Source: CAVTYH01 sp963738835 (lineage in GTDB: Bacteria; Planctomycetota; Planctomycetia; Pirellulales; JADZDJ01). Taken from it: a stretch of 64,000 bases of DNA. Positions 31,832-43,107 of the stretch are shown here, in pieces. The translations under genes were made by a program, and so were the position numbers. Numbering within the stretch: the stretch's first letter is position 1; each line of letters opens with the position of its first letter. The DNA lies in assembly GCA_963738835.1 (NCBI GenBank), contig CAVTYH010000006.1, forward strand, positions 124,001 to 188,000, given 5' to 3'. The notes beneath the pieces were generated by a model. The model did not search any database and was not told the DNA's origin. It saw only the letters and a program-made list of their open reading frames with translations.

Positions 31832-32694
31832 ATGTCTGTAAAACATCAGTTGAATCAAGCTGAAAATCAACCGGCTACCGCCGAGGCAACGGGTCGCTTC
31901 GTCGGCAAAGTGGCTGTTGTCACCGGGGCCAGCGATCGGGGCATCGGTGGTGCAATTGCCGAGCGATTGGCAAGCGAAGGGGCGGCGGTGGCGATGTTCT
32001 CACGCACCGAGCCCAAGCGTCTGCTCAAGCGGATGCAACGGCTGTCGGCTGATTCACGGTGGCTTAGGTGCGATATCACCAAACCCGACGACGTAAGCAA
32101 TGCGGTCGATCAGTCGATCGCACAATTCGGCCGCATTGACGCGCTGGTAAACAACGCCGGCGTCGAGTACGCGAAGCGGTTCGAGCATTTCGCCGATGAC
32201 GAATGGCAAGAGTTGCTGGATGTGAATCTGCACGGCGCAATTCGCATGACACGTGCAGTGCTGCCGCATCTACCGTCTCCGGGTGGTGTGATTGTCAATG
32301 TGGCTTCGGCTTTGGCATTGGGGGGCTGTCCGAGCTTTTCAATCTACAGCGCCGGCAAAGCGGGGTTGATTGGACTTACGCAATCGCTGGCTTGGGAACT
32401 CGCGCCAGGAAAATTCGCGTGGTGGCGATTGCCCCGGCGCTGGTTGCCACACCCATGACACTCAAACACATGGAACATCTTACGCCGCAAGTGCATGCGC
32501 AGCTGGAGGCGATTCATCCGCTGGGCGTCGGCTTGCCGCACGATGTTTCCGGCGCCGTCGCTTTTCTGGCGTCCGATGACGCCCGCTGGGTTACGGGCAT
32601 CACGTTGCCGCTGGGTTGGGCGCCGCAGTACGCGCTACCGGTAGAACAATTCATGGCGCCGCTCCACGAAAGCTCGCCGAAAAAACCGCGCTAG
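31832..32694 (+). CDS. Short-chain dehydrogenase/reductase, frameshifted
   Basis: SDR landmarks: VTGASDRGIGGAIA (cofactor loop), NNAGV, and the catalytic Tyr and Lys in YSAGKAG. After ELAPGK the frame changes at a run of A (GGAAAATTCGCG, about 32411). One more A gives GKIRVVAIAPALVATPM, the family's usual continuation, and a 287-aa protein. The N-terminal ~25 residues before the Rossmann fold are poorly conserved, so the start at ATG 31832 is only likely. Substrate unknown. Confidence 0.82.
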
Positions 32695-32720
32695 TTTTTG
32701 CCAGATTCTCTGTCATTAAA

Positions 32721-32777
32721 TGTGCAGCGGCAAAGCTTTTTCCATGCTCAGCGCTGGGCCGAGCTAGGCCGCTACAC
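32721..32777. repeat. Dispersed repeat, copy 1 (GCGG...GGGCCGAGC...CCGCTACAC)
   Basis: It lies between two convergent genes. About 57 bp with terminal GTGCAGCGG / CCGCTACAC arms and an inner GCGCTGGGCCGAGC core. It matches the copy at 59631-59687 over most of its length. Confidence 0.65.
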
Positions 32778-32788
32778 GATGAGAACTT

Positions 32789-35170
32789 TCACTTCAGCAC
32801 GTCAAACAGGTTGCTCTGCCCGTCGGTCCAGAGGATGGGTTTTTTGGGCTGCTCTGGCGGATCGCGATTTTCTGGCGGCTGGACAGAATAGGGTTCCAAT
32901 TCTTTGAGCAGTTCTTGATTGTGGCTGAGAATGATCCAGTCGGAATCGTACATCGCCTCGCCGTCATCGAGATTGGAGATATAGACGTGGCCGAGTTGGA
33001 AACGATTTGCCAGGCCCAGCACCACCGGCTCCAGATCGAGGAAGCGATTCGTAATATGGACGGCGATTGCGCCCGCTTCCCCGCCGTCGTCGGCCGTGGC
33101 GATGTGCTTCAGGTAGGTCTCAAACGCTTGCTCCGTGAGTAAATGCATCGGAATGGCGTCGCCGCTGAAGGCGTCGAGTACCAACACATGGAATTTTTGG
33201 AAGTCGCCATCTTTGGCCTCACGTTCTAGCGACAACCGCGCATCGCCCAAGGTAATTTTGTAATCGCCGCCGCGCTTCTTGGCGTCTTGCAAGTAGGTGA
33301 ACCACTGGCCTGGCTCGCTGATCTCGATCACTTTCGGATTGATCTCGTAAAAGTGAATCGAATCGTTTTTGCCGGCCGCATTCGGATCGCCTTTGTCTCT
33401 CACGAACACCGCCATCGTACCGGTGCCCAAACCGACCGTGCCGATGCGAACGCCGCTGAGCTTGTCACTGGCATGATAAAACGCCAGGGTGCGGCCGATG
33501 CCGCTTTCTCTTGCATAATACGAAGTGGGTTGTTCGCGCATCTCCGGATCCGTGAACTGCACTCCATGGGTGATGCGCCCGTGATACAATTTTCGCACGC
33601 GCTCTTCAGGATCGTCGGCGTCGATTTCCGCCACGGCGAGTGTTCCAAAAAAGCCTCGCACGCGCAGACGGATACCTTCATCCGATTTCTTCAGGTATTT
33701 GGTCAGGTCGTGGGCGCCGAGTCCCGACACAAAAAACGTTGGCACCAACAGCGCCGGCACAATCCAGAGCAAATTATCCGGCGGAATGCGGCGACAAATC
33801 CACTCACTAAAAAACCACAGGCTGCGCACAACAACAGCCGCGGCCAAAAGGTATCCGATGAACAGCGACAAATTCCATTCGAAATAGGTCACAAAGACAA
33901 CCGGCGCCACCAAGGTCACCAATACACCGCCAATCGCACCGCCGGCGGCAATCAGCAGATAAAACGAAGTGAGGTATTTCGGATGCGGACGCAATCGGAC
34001 GAGTTCGCCGTGGCAGATCAGGCAAATGCCGAACAGGGCAGCGAAGTTCAAGCCCGCATAGGTTAGAAAGCCGATGTGTGGTCGCTGCGGGTTAACCAAA
34101 TCGTCTTCCGAAACACCCCGCCATTTCTGGATAGCATTGATGGCCTTTACAGATTGATAAACAATCTTGCCGGGAATCCCTGTTTTATCGGTGTCGATTT
34201 TCGATTGATCTTGCGAATACACCATGCCCACGGTGTAAATCAATATCAGCGTGAACACGCCAACCGCCATCGGCAAATACCAGCGTGGGTGGTCGAACGC
34301 AATGATAAACGTGACAAGGTACAGCGACAGCGGGACGACCCACAAAAACGGCATCGGTGTGACGTCGATCGAAACGTGGTTTGTGGTGGCCAGCAGTGCG
34401 ACCGAAGCAATGGCCGGCAGGATTAGCCACAGGGCGTAATGAAACCAGTGAGGCGCGGACGCCTGCGTTTGCACAGCTTGTTCCTCCGCTCCCTCACGGT
34501 CGCGGCTCGCCATTGTTTCCTGACCCCCGACCCCTGGACCCTGAATCCTTCCGCCGCGAAACATCATCCACAAACTCACCGCTGCGTAACCGGCTAGGGC
34601 CGCATACATCACAAAGCCCCACGACCAAATCGTCGCCTGGTCACGCAACACAAATCGCCGTTCGAACCAGAACGGATAGCTGAGCAGCGCCAGCAGCGAG
34701 CCGATATTCGACAGCGCATACAACCGATAGGGCGTGCGGCCAGGAAACGATCGTGCGAACCAGGCTTGCATCAATGGCCCGGTTGACGACAGCACGAAAT
34801 ATGGCAGCCCGATGCTGGCAGTCAGGAGCCCCAAGATTTTCCAAGCGGGATTGTAACTATCTTCCGGCTTCCAGGCGTCGCTGGGCACGACGCGCAACAG
34901 CGCGATTGCCAGCACGATCAGCGCCAAATGCACCAGGCCTTGCATGCGGGGCGCGAGCCAGCGTTCGCTCAGATGGGCATAGGCGTAGCCGCAAAACAGC
35001 AACGTCTGAAAGAACAGCATGCACGTGGTCCACACCGCGGCCGTGCCGCCGAACCACGGCAGAATGTATTTGCTCACCAGCGGCTGCACTTGAAAAAGTA
35101 AAAACGCGCTAACAAAGATGGTGGCCGCGAAATTGATCGCCAGCCAGCGGTTGCGAGAAGAATTGTTCAT
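32789..35170 (-). CDS. Membrane protein fused to a spermidine-synthase-like domain
   Basis: The start at ATG 35170 is chosen because it places the first membrane helix near the N-terminus; the frame is open further upstream. Residues 1-500 hold about twelve helices, and the C-terminal ~290 residues form a SpeE-like Rossmann domain with GTVGLGTGTMAVF, YEINPKVIEI, GDARLSLE and VLDAFSGDAIPMHLLT. These fused proteins are common in planctomycetes. Whether they make polyamines or act on another aminopropyl acceptor is not established. A linker near residues 215-240 is low in complexity and includes a MASRDREGAEEQ stretch that looks like a translated intergenic repeat. Confidence 0.85.
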   Translation of the reverse strand: MNNSSRNRWLAINFAATIFVSAFLLFQVQPLVSKYILPWFGGTAAVWTTCMLFFQTLLFCGYAYAHLSERWLAPRMQGLVHLALIVLAIALLRVVPSDAWKPEDSYNPAWKILGLLTASIGLPYFVLSSTGPLMQAWFARSFPGRTPYRLYALSNIGSLLALLSYPFWFERRFVLRDQATIWSWGFVMYAALAGYAAVSLWMMFRGGRIQGPGVGGQETMASRDREGAEEQAVQTQASAPHWFHYALWLILPAIASVALLATTNHVSIDVTPMPFLWVVPLSLYLVTFIIAFDHPRWYLPMAVGVFTLILIYTVGMVYSQDQSKIDTDKTGIPGKIVYQSVKAINAIQKWRGVSEDDLVNPQRPHIGFLTYAGLNFAALFGICLICHGELVRLRPHPKYLTSFYLLIAAGGAIGGVLVTLVAPVVFVTYFEWNLSLFIGYLLAAAVVVRSLWFFSEWICRRIPPDNLLWIVPALLVPTFFVSGLGAHDLTKYLKKSDEGIRLRVRGFFGTLAVAEIDADDPEERVRKLYHGRITHGVQFTDPEMREQPTSYYARESGIGRTLAFYHASDKLSGVRIGTVGLGTGTMAVFVRDKGDPNAAGKNDSIHFYEINPKVIEISEPGQWFTYLQDAKKRGGDYKITLGDARLSLEREAKDGDFQKFHVLVLDAFSGDAIPMHLLTEQAFETYLKHIATADDGGEAGAIAVHITNRFLDLEPVVLGLANRFQLGHVYISNLDDGEAMYDSDWIILSHNQELLKELEPYSVQPPENRDPPEQPKKPILWTDGQSNLFDVLK

Positions 35171-35405
35171 TTTGGGCAGAGGGGCGCCAAGAAGGCGGTG
35201 GACGATTGTTAGTTGGATCGTGTCGGTCGGCCGGCAAACAGCGTCGAAAATAACCCACTGCCCAATACATCGCAATCACGCACTGGGAGCGGCCGGTCAG
35301 CGTATTGAACCCCTTTGCAGCCAATCTGTAACGCGAATGTATCATTCCCGTCGATAATCGTTTACTGCAAATCGTTGTCATGCAAGAATGCGCTAGGAGG
35401 CAATC

Positions 35406-36259
35406 ATGCATTTTCAGCGTACTCGATTTCTGCTCGTAGCTTTGGCCGTTTTTTCTGCCCGGACCGGGCTGTGCTTCACCCAGGCCGATTTCGATCGGCA
35501 CATTGACCGACTCAAGGCGAAACTCGGCGACGAACAATTCACCATCATCGTGCAACCACCGTTTGTTGTCATCGGGGACGAACCGGCCGAGCAAGTCAAG
35601 GATCGCGCTGTCAAAACCGTCAAGTGGGCCGTCGATCGGCTGAAGGAATCCTATTTTGAGCGCGACCCGCCGTTCATGATCGACATCTGGCTATTTGCTG
35701 ATAAAGACAGTTACGAACAGCACGCCGAAAAATTATTCGGCGACAAACCACATACGCCGTACGGCTATTACTCGCCGCAGCATCGGGCGCTGGTCATGAA
35801 CATTGCCACCGGCGGCGGAACGTTGGTGCATGAAATTGTGCATCCGTTTGTGGCCGCTAATTTTCCCGAGTGCCCGTCGTGGTTTAACGAAGGCCTGGCA
35901 TCGCTCTACGAACAGTCGGGCGAAGAGCACGGCAAGATCGCCGGCTACGTGAACTGGCGATTGAACGGCCTGCAGCAAACCATTCGCGCGGGTCGATTGC
36001 CAACCTTCGAAGAACTGTGCAACACCACGACCGACCAGTTCTACAATCACGATAGCGGCGCGAACTACGGCCAGGCCCGTTACCTGTGCCTGTATCTGCA
36101 AGAGCACGACCTGCTAGAAAAATTCTACCGCGAGTTTCACGACCACGTGAAAACCGATCCCACCGGCTACCAAACCCTACAAGCAGTGCTCGGCGAGAGC
36201 GATATGGCCGATTTCCAACGTCGCTGGGAAGCCTGGTGTTGTCGCTGCGTCGAAGCTAA
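35406..36259 (+). CDS. Secreted HExxH metallopeptidase-like protein (peptidase MA type), C-terminal frameshift
   Basis: ATG 35406 follows AGGAGG by five bases. A signal peptide (FLLVALAVFSARTGLCF) leads to a domain with HEIVH near residue 142 and the third zinc ligand in WFNEGLASLYE, a gluzincin pattern. The uninterrupted frame runs on to 36368 and would read through a tRNA promoter and into tRNA-His, which is implausible. One missing G in GCCTGGTGTT (about 36236) instead gives an ending WVLSLRRS and a stop at 36259, 284 aa in all. Confidence 0.78.
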
Positions 36260-36300
36260 AGTAAGGATAGTAGACGCGATCTTAGCATTGTGCAGTCCGA

Positions 36301-36329
36301 TTGCTGCCACAAAGCGCTGCCGATATAAT
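36301..36329 (+). promoter_or_regulatory. Sigma-70-type promoter of tRNA-His
   Basis: TTGCTG (36301-36306) and a perfect TATAAT (36324-36329) are spaced by 17 bases, with the tRNA starting 16 bases after the -10 box. Confidence 0.78.
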
Positions 36330-36345
36330 TTAGGGCTTGCTTACG

Positions 36346-36419
36346 GTGGCTATAGCTCAGTTGGTTAGAGCACCAGATTGTGGATCTGGGGGTCACGGGT
36401 TCAAGTCCCGTTAGCCACC
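36346..36419 (+). tRNA. tRNA-His (anticodon GTG)
   Basis: The cloverleaf has acceptor arms GTGGCTA / TAGCCAC, a D-arm with AGCTCAGTTGGTTAGAGC and an anticodon loop TTGTGGA with GTG at the centre. The T-arm is ACGGGTTCAAGTCCCGT. G at 36345 opposite C at 36419 supplies the extra G-1:C73 pair typical of tRNA-His. The CCA end is not encoded. Confidence 0.96.
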
Positions 36420-36631
36420 CTGCTTGTAACATTTGTCGAATCTTGGAATTGAAGATTCCTGCTAACGGTCGGCACTGCGGCCTTTGCCCAACGCGCAAAG
36501 CGGTAGTTACCGTTTTGGCTCTGGGAAGGAATACCGCACATGCCCGGCTCACTCACCCGGTCCCCAACTATCGACTTCATCGAGCCACCGGACAAACCCG
36601 GGTGCTGATCCATCGCCGCAATCATTGCCTG

Positions 36632-37379
36632 TTAGTACGGCAAAGCAAATCCGATGCGGCCGTAGCTATCTACAAAGAACTGTCGTCGCGGCGGCGGAGG
36701 GGGATTAAACTTCGGCGGGCGAGAGGGACCTTGATTGGTGCCGAACCGCGCGCGCCAGAATTCGACTGCTGGAGTGCCTGCTGAGTAGCTGCATTGCTTT
36801 GCTGAACCATTTGAACCATTTGCTGGCGACTTTGATCGAAGGCTGCCCGCCGTTGCTGCGTCGTGAGCCGGTTGGCGCGAATCCGGACGATCGCGTCTTC
36901 CAACTGACCGGCACTCATGTTCGCGACGTCGGTTAAGCCTAAATCTTTCAGCGTTTGCCGTCTGAAACCGTCGGTTAGCACCGATAGGTATTCTCCAAGC
37001 CATTGCTGTGCATCTTGAAAGTCTTTTCCGTTGAGTACTTTCAGCTTGGCTTGCCAGTCATCGAGAAAGCCTTGCAATTCGTTGGCCGGCATCGCTTGAA
37101 TCTGCGCTTTCAAATTGGCGGTGATTCGCTGCACATCGGCCGGAGTATAAATAGCCTGCGACGCGAGCCACTTCTGGAATTCATCGTTCACCTGCTTCCA
37201 TGTCTGACTGGTAATGATTTTTGCCTTCGCGGCTGCTTCCTGCCATTGTCAGGCGCCGTCGTTTGATTGGGCACTGCTGTCTCCGATTTCGCTGGGCCGG
37301 GCTGCTGAGCTACCGACCATTCGACGCCAGCTACCACAGCTAAGATCGCGGCAAATCGAACTGTTTGAGATGGAAGCAT
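36632..37379 (-). CDS. Secreted hypothetical protein, two frameshifts
   Basis: A signal peptide (FAAILAVVAGVEWSVAQ) starts at ATG 37379. The main helical domain (KQVNDEFQKWLASQ to about RRAAFDQSRQQM) is in a second frame. A Pro-rich tail ending in FFVDSYGRIGFALPY is in a third, and the stop is at 36632. One missing base near 37250 and one missing C in GTCCCTCTCG near 36735 join the three pieces into 249 aa. Gln-rich helices are visible but no family is recognised. It lies downstream of, and convergent with, tRNA-His. Confidence 0.6.
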
Positions 37380-37751
37380 GATCGAGTTCCTTGCAATCAG
37401 TTACGATATTTTGAGATCGAAGAAACCGGGGATGACGGAATTCACACGAATTCACATTTCTATGATCATTTCGCTGTCGATTGTTTCAGCACATTTTCAA
37501 ATTCGTCCATCAGTTAACCGTCGATCGAGCCTCTATAGTAATTATGACTCAATCCACGAGAAGAGGCTCTGCCCAGAGATGCCATCATCAGTATACTCAG
37601 GCTGGCCGCATCTCAAAAGCAAAAGTCTCCCTCGGAAGTGCTCTTATCGTCCATGCGAGTTGTTGAAATCTGCCTAGCATCGGCGTTCATACATAACGCT
37701 TACCGGAATTGCTCGCAAGTTTCCCAGTGGGAGCGATTCGCCCACCTACTG
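37380..37751. other. Intergenic region, no feature recognised
   Basis: About 370 bases between two minus-strand genes. It is lower in GC than its surroundings. I see no ORF with a believable start and no clear hairpin. Confidence 0.45.
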
Positions 37752-40700
37752 TCAGCGCATGTTTTCCGATAGTTTTCCCGACTGGGCAGCAGTCTCGTGG
37801 ACCCCAAAGAACATGGCATACAGCACCGGCGTCACAATCAAAGATAGCACCGCGGCGAATGACAGTCCGAACATGATGCACACCGCCATCGCCCCGAAAA
37901 ACGGGTCCACCAAGAGCGGAATCATCCCTAGAACCGTCGTGAGCACCACCATGCACACCGGCCGCATTTTGCTGGTGCCGCCGTCCAGGATAGCTTGATA
38001 GGGCTCCTTCCCTTTATCGATTTCGGTGAGAATCTTGCTCAGGACAACGATTTGGTTCTTGATCTGCTCGCCCCCAACGGCCAACACCCCGAGCAGGGCC
38101 ATGAAGCCAAACGGCATGCCCGTGAGCAACAACCCAGTCGTCACGCCAATAATCGACAGCGGCATAATCAGCCAAATCAGAAACGTGGTGCGAATTGAAT
38201 TGAACAGGCACACGACGATAAACACCATGATCGCTAGCACATACGGGAGTGGCTTGGCCAGAGCGGCGCGGGCTTCTGCGGAATCCTCGTACTCGCCACC
38301 CCACTGGAGCGAATAGCCGGAGGGCAGCTCAATCTGCTCGATCTTCGACCGCACTCGGTTGAAAAGTTGGCTGGGCAAACCAGACCGCGTGTCGGCATGG
38401 ACGGTGAGGGTTGGGAAGCGATCACGGCGCATCACGACCGGATCTTCCCAGACGACCTCGGCTCCGCTAGTCACCTGGCTCAAAGGAATCATCCGTCCGG
38501 CCACTGGGCTCCAGATTTGTGAGCTGTGGATCACGTGGACGTCGTCGCGCTCTGAGAGAGGCGGACGAACGATGATCGACAACAGGCGCGTCTCCTTCGG
38601 AAAGACTCCCCCGCCCGTGCTGCCCGGCTCACGGCAAAAGCCGACCGTGCGTCCTTCAAAGCTGCTTTCCAGCGCCTGGGCCACCTCGACGCGCGTAATG
38701 CCGTTGCGGCGCGCCTGGAGTTCGAGCAGATCGGGACGGATGACCTTGACCCGCTCACGCCAGTCGTTGCGCACGCAGACAGCGTTGCCGTCGTCTTCGA
38801 GAATCTTGATCGCCTGATTGCCAAGTTCGCGCAACTTTGCGGGATCGGGACCTTGGAAGCGTATCTGGACACGTCCGCCTTCCCCTGGACCCAGGAGGAA
38901 TTTCTTGGCGACGGCGTTGGCGTTGGGGTATTGCTCGTCCAGATGCTTCTGAATCACGGGAAGCAGCTCGTCCATCTTCCGCCAATCATCGACATCGACG
39001 AGGAATTGGACGAAGGCTCGGTTCTCTCTTTCCGGAGAATAAACGAGCAGGAAGCGCAAGCCGCCGCCGCCGATGAATGACGTGACATGCGTGACGCCGG
39101 GCTGAGCTTGGATGAACCGCTGGACGGAGTTAGAGAACGCCTCGGTTTCGCGGATGTGAGTGCCGGCCGGCAGGAAGACATCGACCATAAATTGCGGTCG
39201 GGTCGCAGGCGGAAAAAAGCTCTGTTCGATCTTCGTGAAGCCGAACAGCGCCGCGACGAAAGCCAAAATGCAAACGATGACCACGGCCCAACGAAAACGA
39301 AGCGCCATCATCAGCAAGCGTCGGTAAGTCTGGAAAATAACGCCTCCATACGGATCGCTGCGCTCTGCCGACCCCACGCCCGCCAGGGGCTTGAACATCA
39401 GGTAGCTCAACAGCGGCGTGGCAGTGACCGACGACACCCAGCTCAAACTCAAGGAAATCAGGATCACCCAGAACAGCGAGTTGCAATACTCGCCGGTGCT
39501 GTTCTCCGAGAGGCCAATCGCGGCGAAAGCGAGGATGCCGATCGCGGTAGCTCCAAAAAGCGGCCATTGATTTTGCCCGACCGTCTCCCGGACTGTCTCG
39601 ATCTTGTCTTCGCCGGCTTCGATGCCAACCTTGATTCCCTCGATGACGATGATGGCGTTGTCGGTGAGCATGCACAGCGCGATGATCAGCGCGCCCAGTG
39701 AAATGCGACTCCATCAAAATATCTCCCTTCATGTACATCACGAAGAACGTGGCCATGATCGTGAGGAACAGCACGATGCCGATCGTGAGTCCGGTCTTGC
39801 GGCCCATCGTGAACAAGAGCACCACGAAGACGATCGTGACTGCCTTACCCAAGTTGAACATGAACTCGCTGGTGGCCTTGGCGACCGCTTCGGGCTGGAA
39901 GTTGATCTCGCCAATCTCGATGCCGACTGGTTGGTTCTTTTTAAGTTCGTCAAGCTTCCGCCTAATGCCTTCGCCAAGTTTCACGACGTTGCCGCCTTGC
40001 ACGGTGGAGATGCCCAGGCCGATGGCTGGCTTGCCGTCGTACCGGAGCAAACGCCGCGGCGGGTCCTGTTCGCCGCGCTCCAACGTCGCCACGTCCCTGA
40101 GGAAAAGCTGGCGGCCTGTCTGATCCGAGCCAATTACCAGTCCGAGCATGTCTTCGGCCGACTCGAACTCGCCTTTCGGATCGATCGCGATGTGCTGGTC
40201 GCCAACGCGCACACGGCCGCCGTCGGCAGCGATGTTTTTCGCCTGCAGCTTGCTGTAGATTTGCTCTTCGTTAATCCCGAGCTGCGCGAGCCGCTGCCGC
40301 GAGATTTCAAGGAAGACGACTTCTTGCTGTTCGCCGAAGAGCTCGACTTTCTGGACATTCGGCACCAGGAGCATTTCGCGGCGCAAGAAATCGGCGTAGC
40401 GGCGCAATTCAGACTGCGAGTAGCCCTCGCCGGTAATGGCCAGGAAGATGCCGTAGACGTCGCCAAAATCGTCGATCACCATCGACCGCCCGCGCACCGA
40501 CGGGGGCAGTTGCGATTGGACATCGGCGATCTTGCGGCGAAGTTCGTCCCAGACTTGAGGGATTCGGTGCTTATCGTACCTGTCCTTGATAATGGCGGAG
40601 ACCACCGACCTGCCGCGCGAAGACTCCGATTCAACCCGCTCGAGCTGACCTAGCTGCTGGCAAGCGACTTCAATCGGATTGGTGACCTCTTTGGCGACCT

Positions 40701-40872
40701 CTTCGGCGCTGGCCCCAGGATACGGAGTAACAATCAGCGCTTCCTTGATCGTGAACTCCGGGTCCTCAAGGCGGCCCATCTGCAGGTAGGCTACGACTCC
40801 GCCGACGAGGACAAGCGCCATTGCCACGAAGACCACGCGGTTATTACGGACCGAGAGAACGCCGGGGTTCAT
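37752..40872 (-). CDS. RND-family efflux transporter permease, frameshifted
   Basis: About 1039 aa after repair, the usual length for an inner-membrane RND pump. The N-terminus NNRVVFVAMALVLVGG and porter domain (YPGASAEEVAKEVTNPIE) are in one frame. One extra base near 39708 (GAGTCGCATT; without the T it reads ERISLGALIIAL) shifts the second half. The proton-relay helix LTDNAIIVIEG has the expected Asp. The C-terminal half is a clear repeat of the N-terminal half. It probably exports hydrophobic toxicants or antibiotics together with the adaptor encoded directly upstream (2 bases apart). Confidence 0.9.
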
Positions 40873-40874
40873 CG

Positions 40875-42170
40875 CTAGGCGCCTCCCAGTGCGTCGCCCA
40901 GATCGCGAACCTTCATTCCCTCGCGCAGGAACGTCACTCCCGCCACGGCGATGCGGTCGCCGGGTTTCAGTCCTTCAATAATTTCTATTTGGCCACCCGT
41001 TGCCTCGCCGATTTTCACCGGGCGGCGCGCGACCATTTGATCAGGCCCAACGACCCAGGCCACTTGCTCTCCCGCAGCTTCCCGGAGAACGGCGGAGATC
41101 GGCACCAGAATGCGGTTGCCGAGGATGCTCGCGCACCGGTAGGTAATCGTGACCATAGACGTCATGCCGGGCAGCAAATTCACTCCCGGCGGCAACTTCA
41201 TGGCGACGCGGAGTTGGAACGTCTGCGTAGTAGGGTCCGCGGTCTGTGCGATCTCTCTGATTTGGACTGGAAACTGCAGACCTGGCGCCCCACTGAACTC
41301 TGCGTACATCTGGACAATGTCGGCCGAACGCAGATCGGCAGACATGAATGTCTCCGGCACGTCCACAGCGATGTTGATCTCGTCCACATCCTGAAACTTG
41401 ACGATTGGCTCTTTTGCTCTGACATTCTGGTTCTGTTCGACGAACCGCTGCGCGATCACGCCATCGTAGGGGGCGCGCAGCGTGCAATCGTCAAACTGGA
41501 TTTTTGCTTCCACCACTCGGCCTTCGAGCCCGCGAACCTCGGCCTCTTTGCCGTCAATTTCCTCCTCGCGGCAATCGTCCCCTTTTCAAGCATTTGGAGG
41601 GCAGCTTGGTAATCTTCTTGGGCCAGGCGGTAAGTGGTTTGTGCGCAGGTCATAATCTACCCGCGCGACAGCATTTGGATTGGCCTGGGCCACCTGAGCG
41701 AAGCGATTGTATTCGGTCCGGGCGTTATTGAGCTTGGACTCGGCCGCCCGTACTTGTGCTTCCCGGCGGAGTCTTTCCTCCGGACGCTCGCCGGCCTGCA
41801 GCGCGGCAAGCGCCGCGCGACCTTGGTCGAGCTGTCCTTGCAAGGCAGTCAATCGGGCTTGGAATTCGTCTTGCCGGAGCTGCGCAATCAGCTCGCCTTG
41901 CGTCACGTTTTGTCCTTCTCTGATCGGCAATTTACTTAGCAGACCGGGCACCTGAAAAGCAAGCTCAACCCGTTTCGACGCCTCGACTCTTCCGGGAAAT
42001 GATCGCACGCGCGGTTCTTCTCCGGCCACTACAACCATTGTCTTAACAGGGCGAACGACGACAGAACTGGGCGAAGCCTGCTGCGAGCACCCTGCGGCGA
42101 GATTGACGATTGAAATGATGATCGAAAAAGGTCGACCGAGTTTGCTGAATCCGTAACTTCTCGCACTCAT
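40875..42170 (-). CDS. RND periplasmic adaptor lipoprotein (HlyD/AcrA-like), two frameshifts
   Basis: It begins at ATG 42170 with a lipoprotein signal ending LAAGC. The lipoyl-hairpin region (SKLPIREGQNVTQGELIAQL) and a long coiled hairpin follow, then the beta-barrel and C-terminal domain (CTLRAPYDGVIAQRFVEQ, GNRILVPISAVLRE). The middle is broken by one extra base near 41655 and one missing base near 41568. The net length stays a multiple of three, and repair gives about 431 aa. The adaptor couples the RND pump encoded next to an outer-membrane channel, which is not in the window. Confidence 0.87.
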
Positions 42171-42522
42171 GTCCGTCGTTCCTCTCCAGGCTTGGCACAC
42201 GGAAATGGCTTGTTCCGAACAATCATAGGCAGACTTTCAAACATGCCCTAACGTTCAATGAGTCCCTCATCGCCAGCTTTCAGTCTGAGAGTATAGCTTG
42301 CGACGATTCATTTCGCGATGATCGAGGCAGATACCTATGCTAGACTACGGACTTGCCCTGCGATTCAGCGATGCTACACTATGGGCGATTCCAGCGGCTA
42401 CCTTGGCTGGGATTGCTTTAGTTGACATTCGGCAAGAAATTCTTCGAGTGTCTATTGCCGCGTCTGTAAGGGTGTTTCTTTCCAACGGATGAACTCCCGT
42501 TTCCTGGCCAAAGGAGCTAAAC
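42171..42522. other. Divergent intergenic region, no gene
   Basis: About 350 bases between the efflux operon (-) and the HdeD-like gene (+). It should carry both promoters. I see no convincing operator palindrome and no regulator gene. AAGGAG at 42511-42516 serves the downstream gene. Confidence 0.45.
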
Positions 42523-43107
42523 ATGAGCCCAAGAATGGGTCCGATTGTCGCGCTGGTCGGCTTCGACACCGTGCAACGCAACTGGGGTTGGTTCCTGGCG
42601 CTGGGAATTGTGCAGATTGTGCTGGGCACGATCGCACTGGGTGAGGTGGTGTTCGTGACGCTCGCATCAGCGGTAATATTCGGATGGCTGCTGATCATCG
42701 GCGGCATCTCGTCGATTATCCACGCCTTCGTGGAACGGCAGTGGAGCGGCTTTATCATCGACTTACTTACGGGTTTGTTCTATGCGGTGGCCGGGTTCAT
42801 GATAGTGTCCAACCCTGGCGAAGCCGCTGTGACTCTGACGCTGGTGATTTCTCTGTTCCTGATGATTGGCGGCGTTTTTCGAATTGCAGAAGCACTGGTG
42901 AGCGCACTCCCGCACAGAGGCTGGGTGTTGCTCAATGGGGTTGTCACGCTGGTACTCGGCTTCATGATTTGGCGTCGGTGGCCGTCTTCAAGCTTTTGGG
43001 TGATCGGCTTGTTCGTCGGCATCGAGATGCTCTTGTACGGCTGGTCGCTGGTGATGCTGGCAATTGCGGCCAAGAAAATGCCCAGCGCTGTGACTCCAGC
43101 GGCATAG
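42523..43107 (+). CDS. HdeD-family membrane protein (DUF308)
   Basis: This 194-aa protein has six predicted membrane helices in three repeated pairs, for example FLALGIVQIVLGTIALGEVV and WLLIIGGISSIIHAF. It matches the HdeD acid-resistance or DUF308 family in pattern and length. AAGGAG precedes the start by six bases. The biochemical role is unknown even in E. coli, so only the family is asserted. Confidence 0.85.
   Translation: MSPRMGPIVALVGFDTVQRNWGWFLALGIVQIVLGTIALGEVVFVTLASAVIFGWLLIIGGISSIIHAFVERQWSGFIIDLLTGLFYAVAGFMIVSNPGEAAVTLTLVISLFLMIGGVFRIAEALVSALPHRGWVLLNGVVTLVLGFMIWRRWPSSSFWVIGLFVGIEMLLYGWSLVMLAIAAKKMPSAVTPAA

Noticed and set aside
36259..36368. C-terminal extension of the HExxH protein into tRNA-His
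   Set aside because: It would cover a good promoter and tRNA bases; a one-base repair gives a natural stop.
39604..40653. Long plus-strand open frame opposite the RND pump
   Set aside because: Shadow of the pump's coding frame; rich in His and Arg with no recognisable domain.
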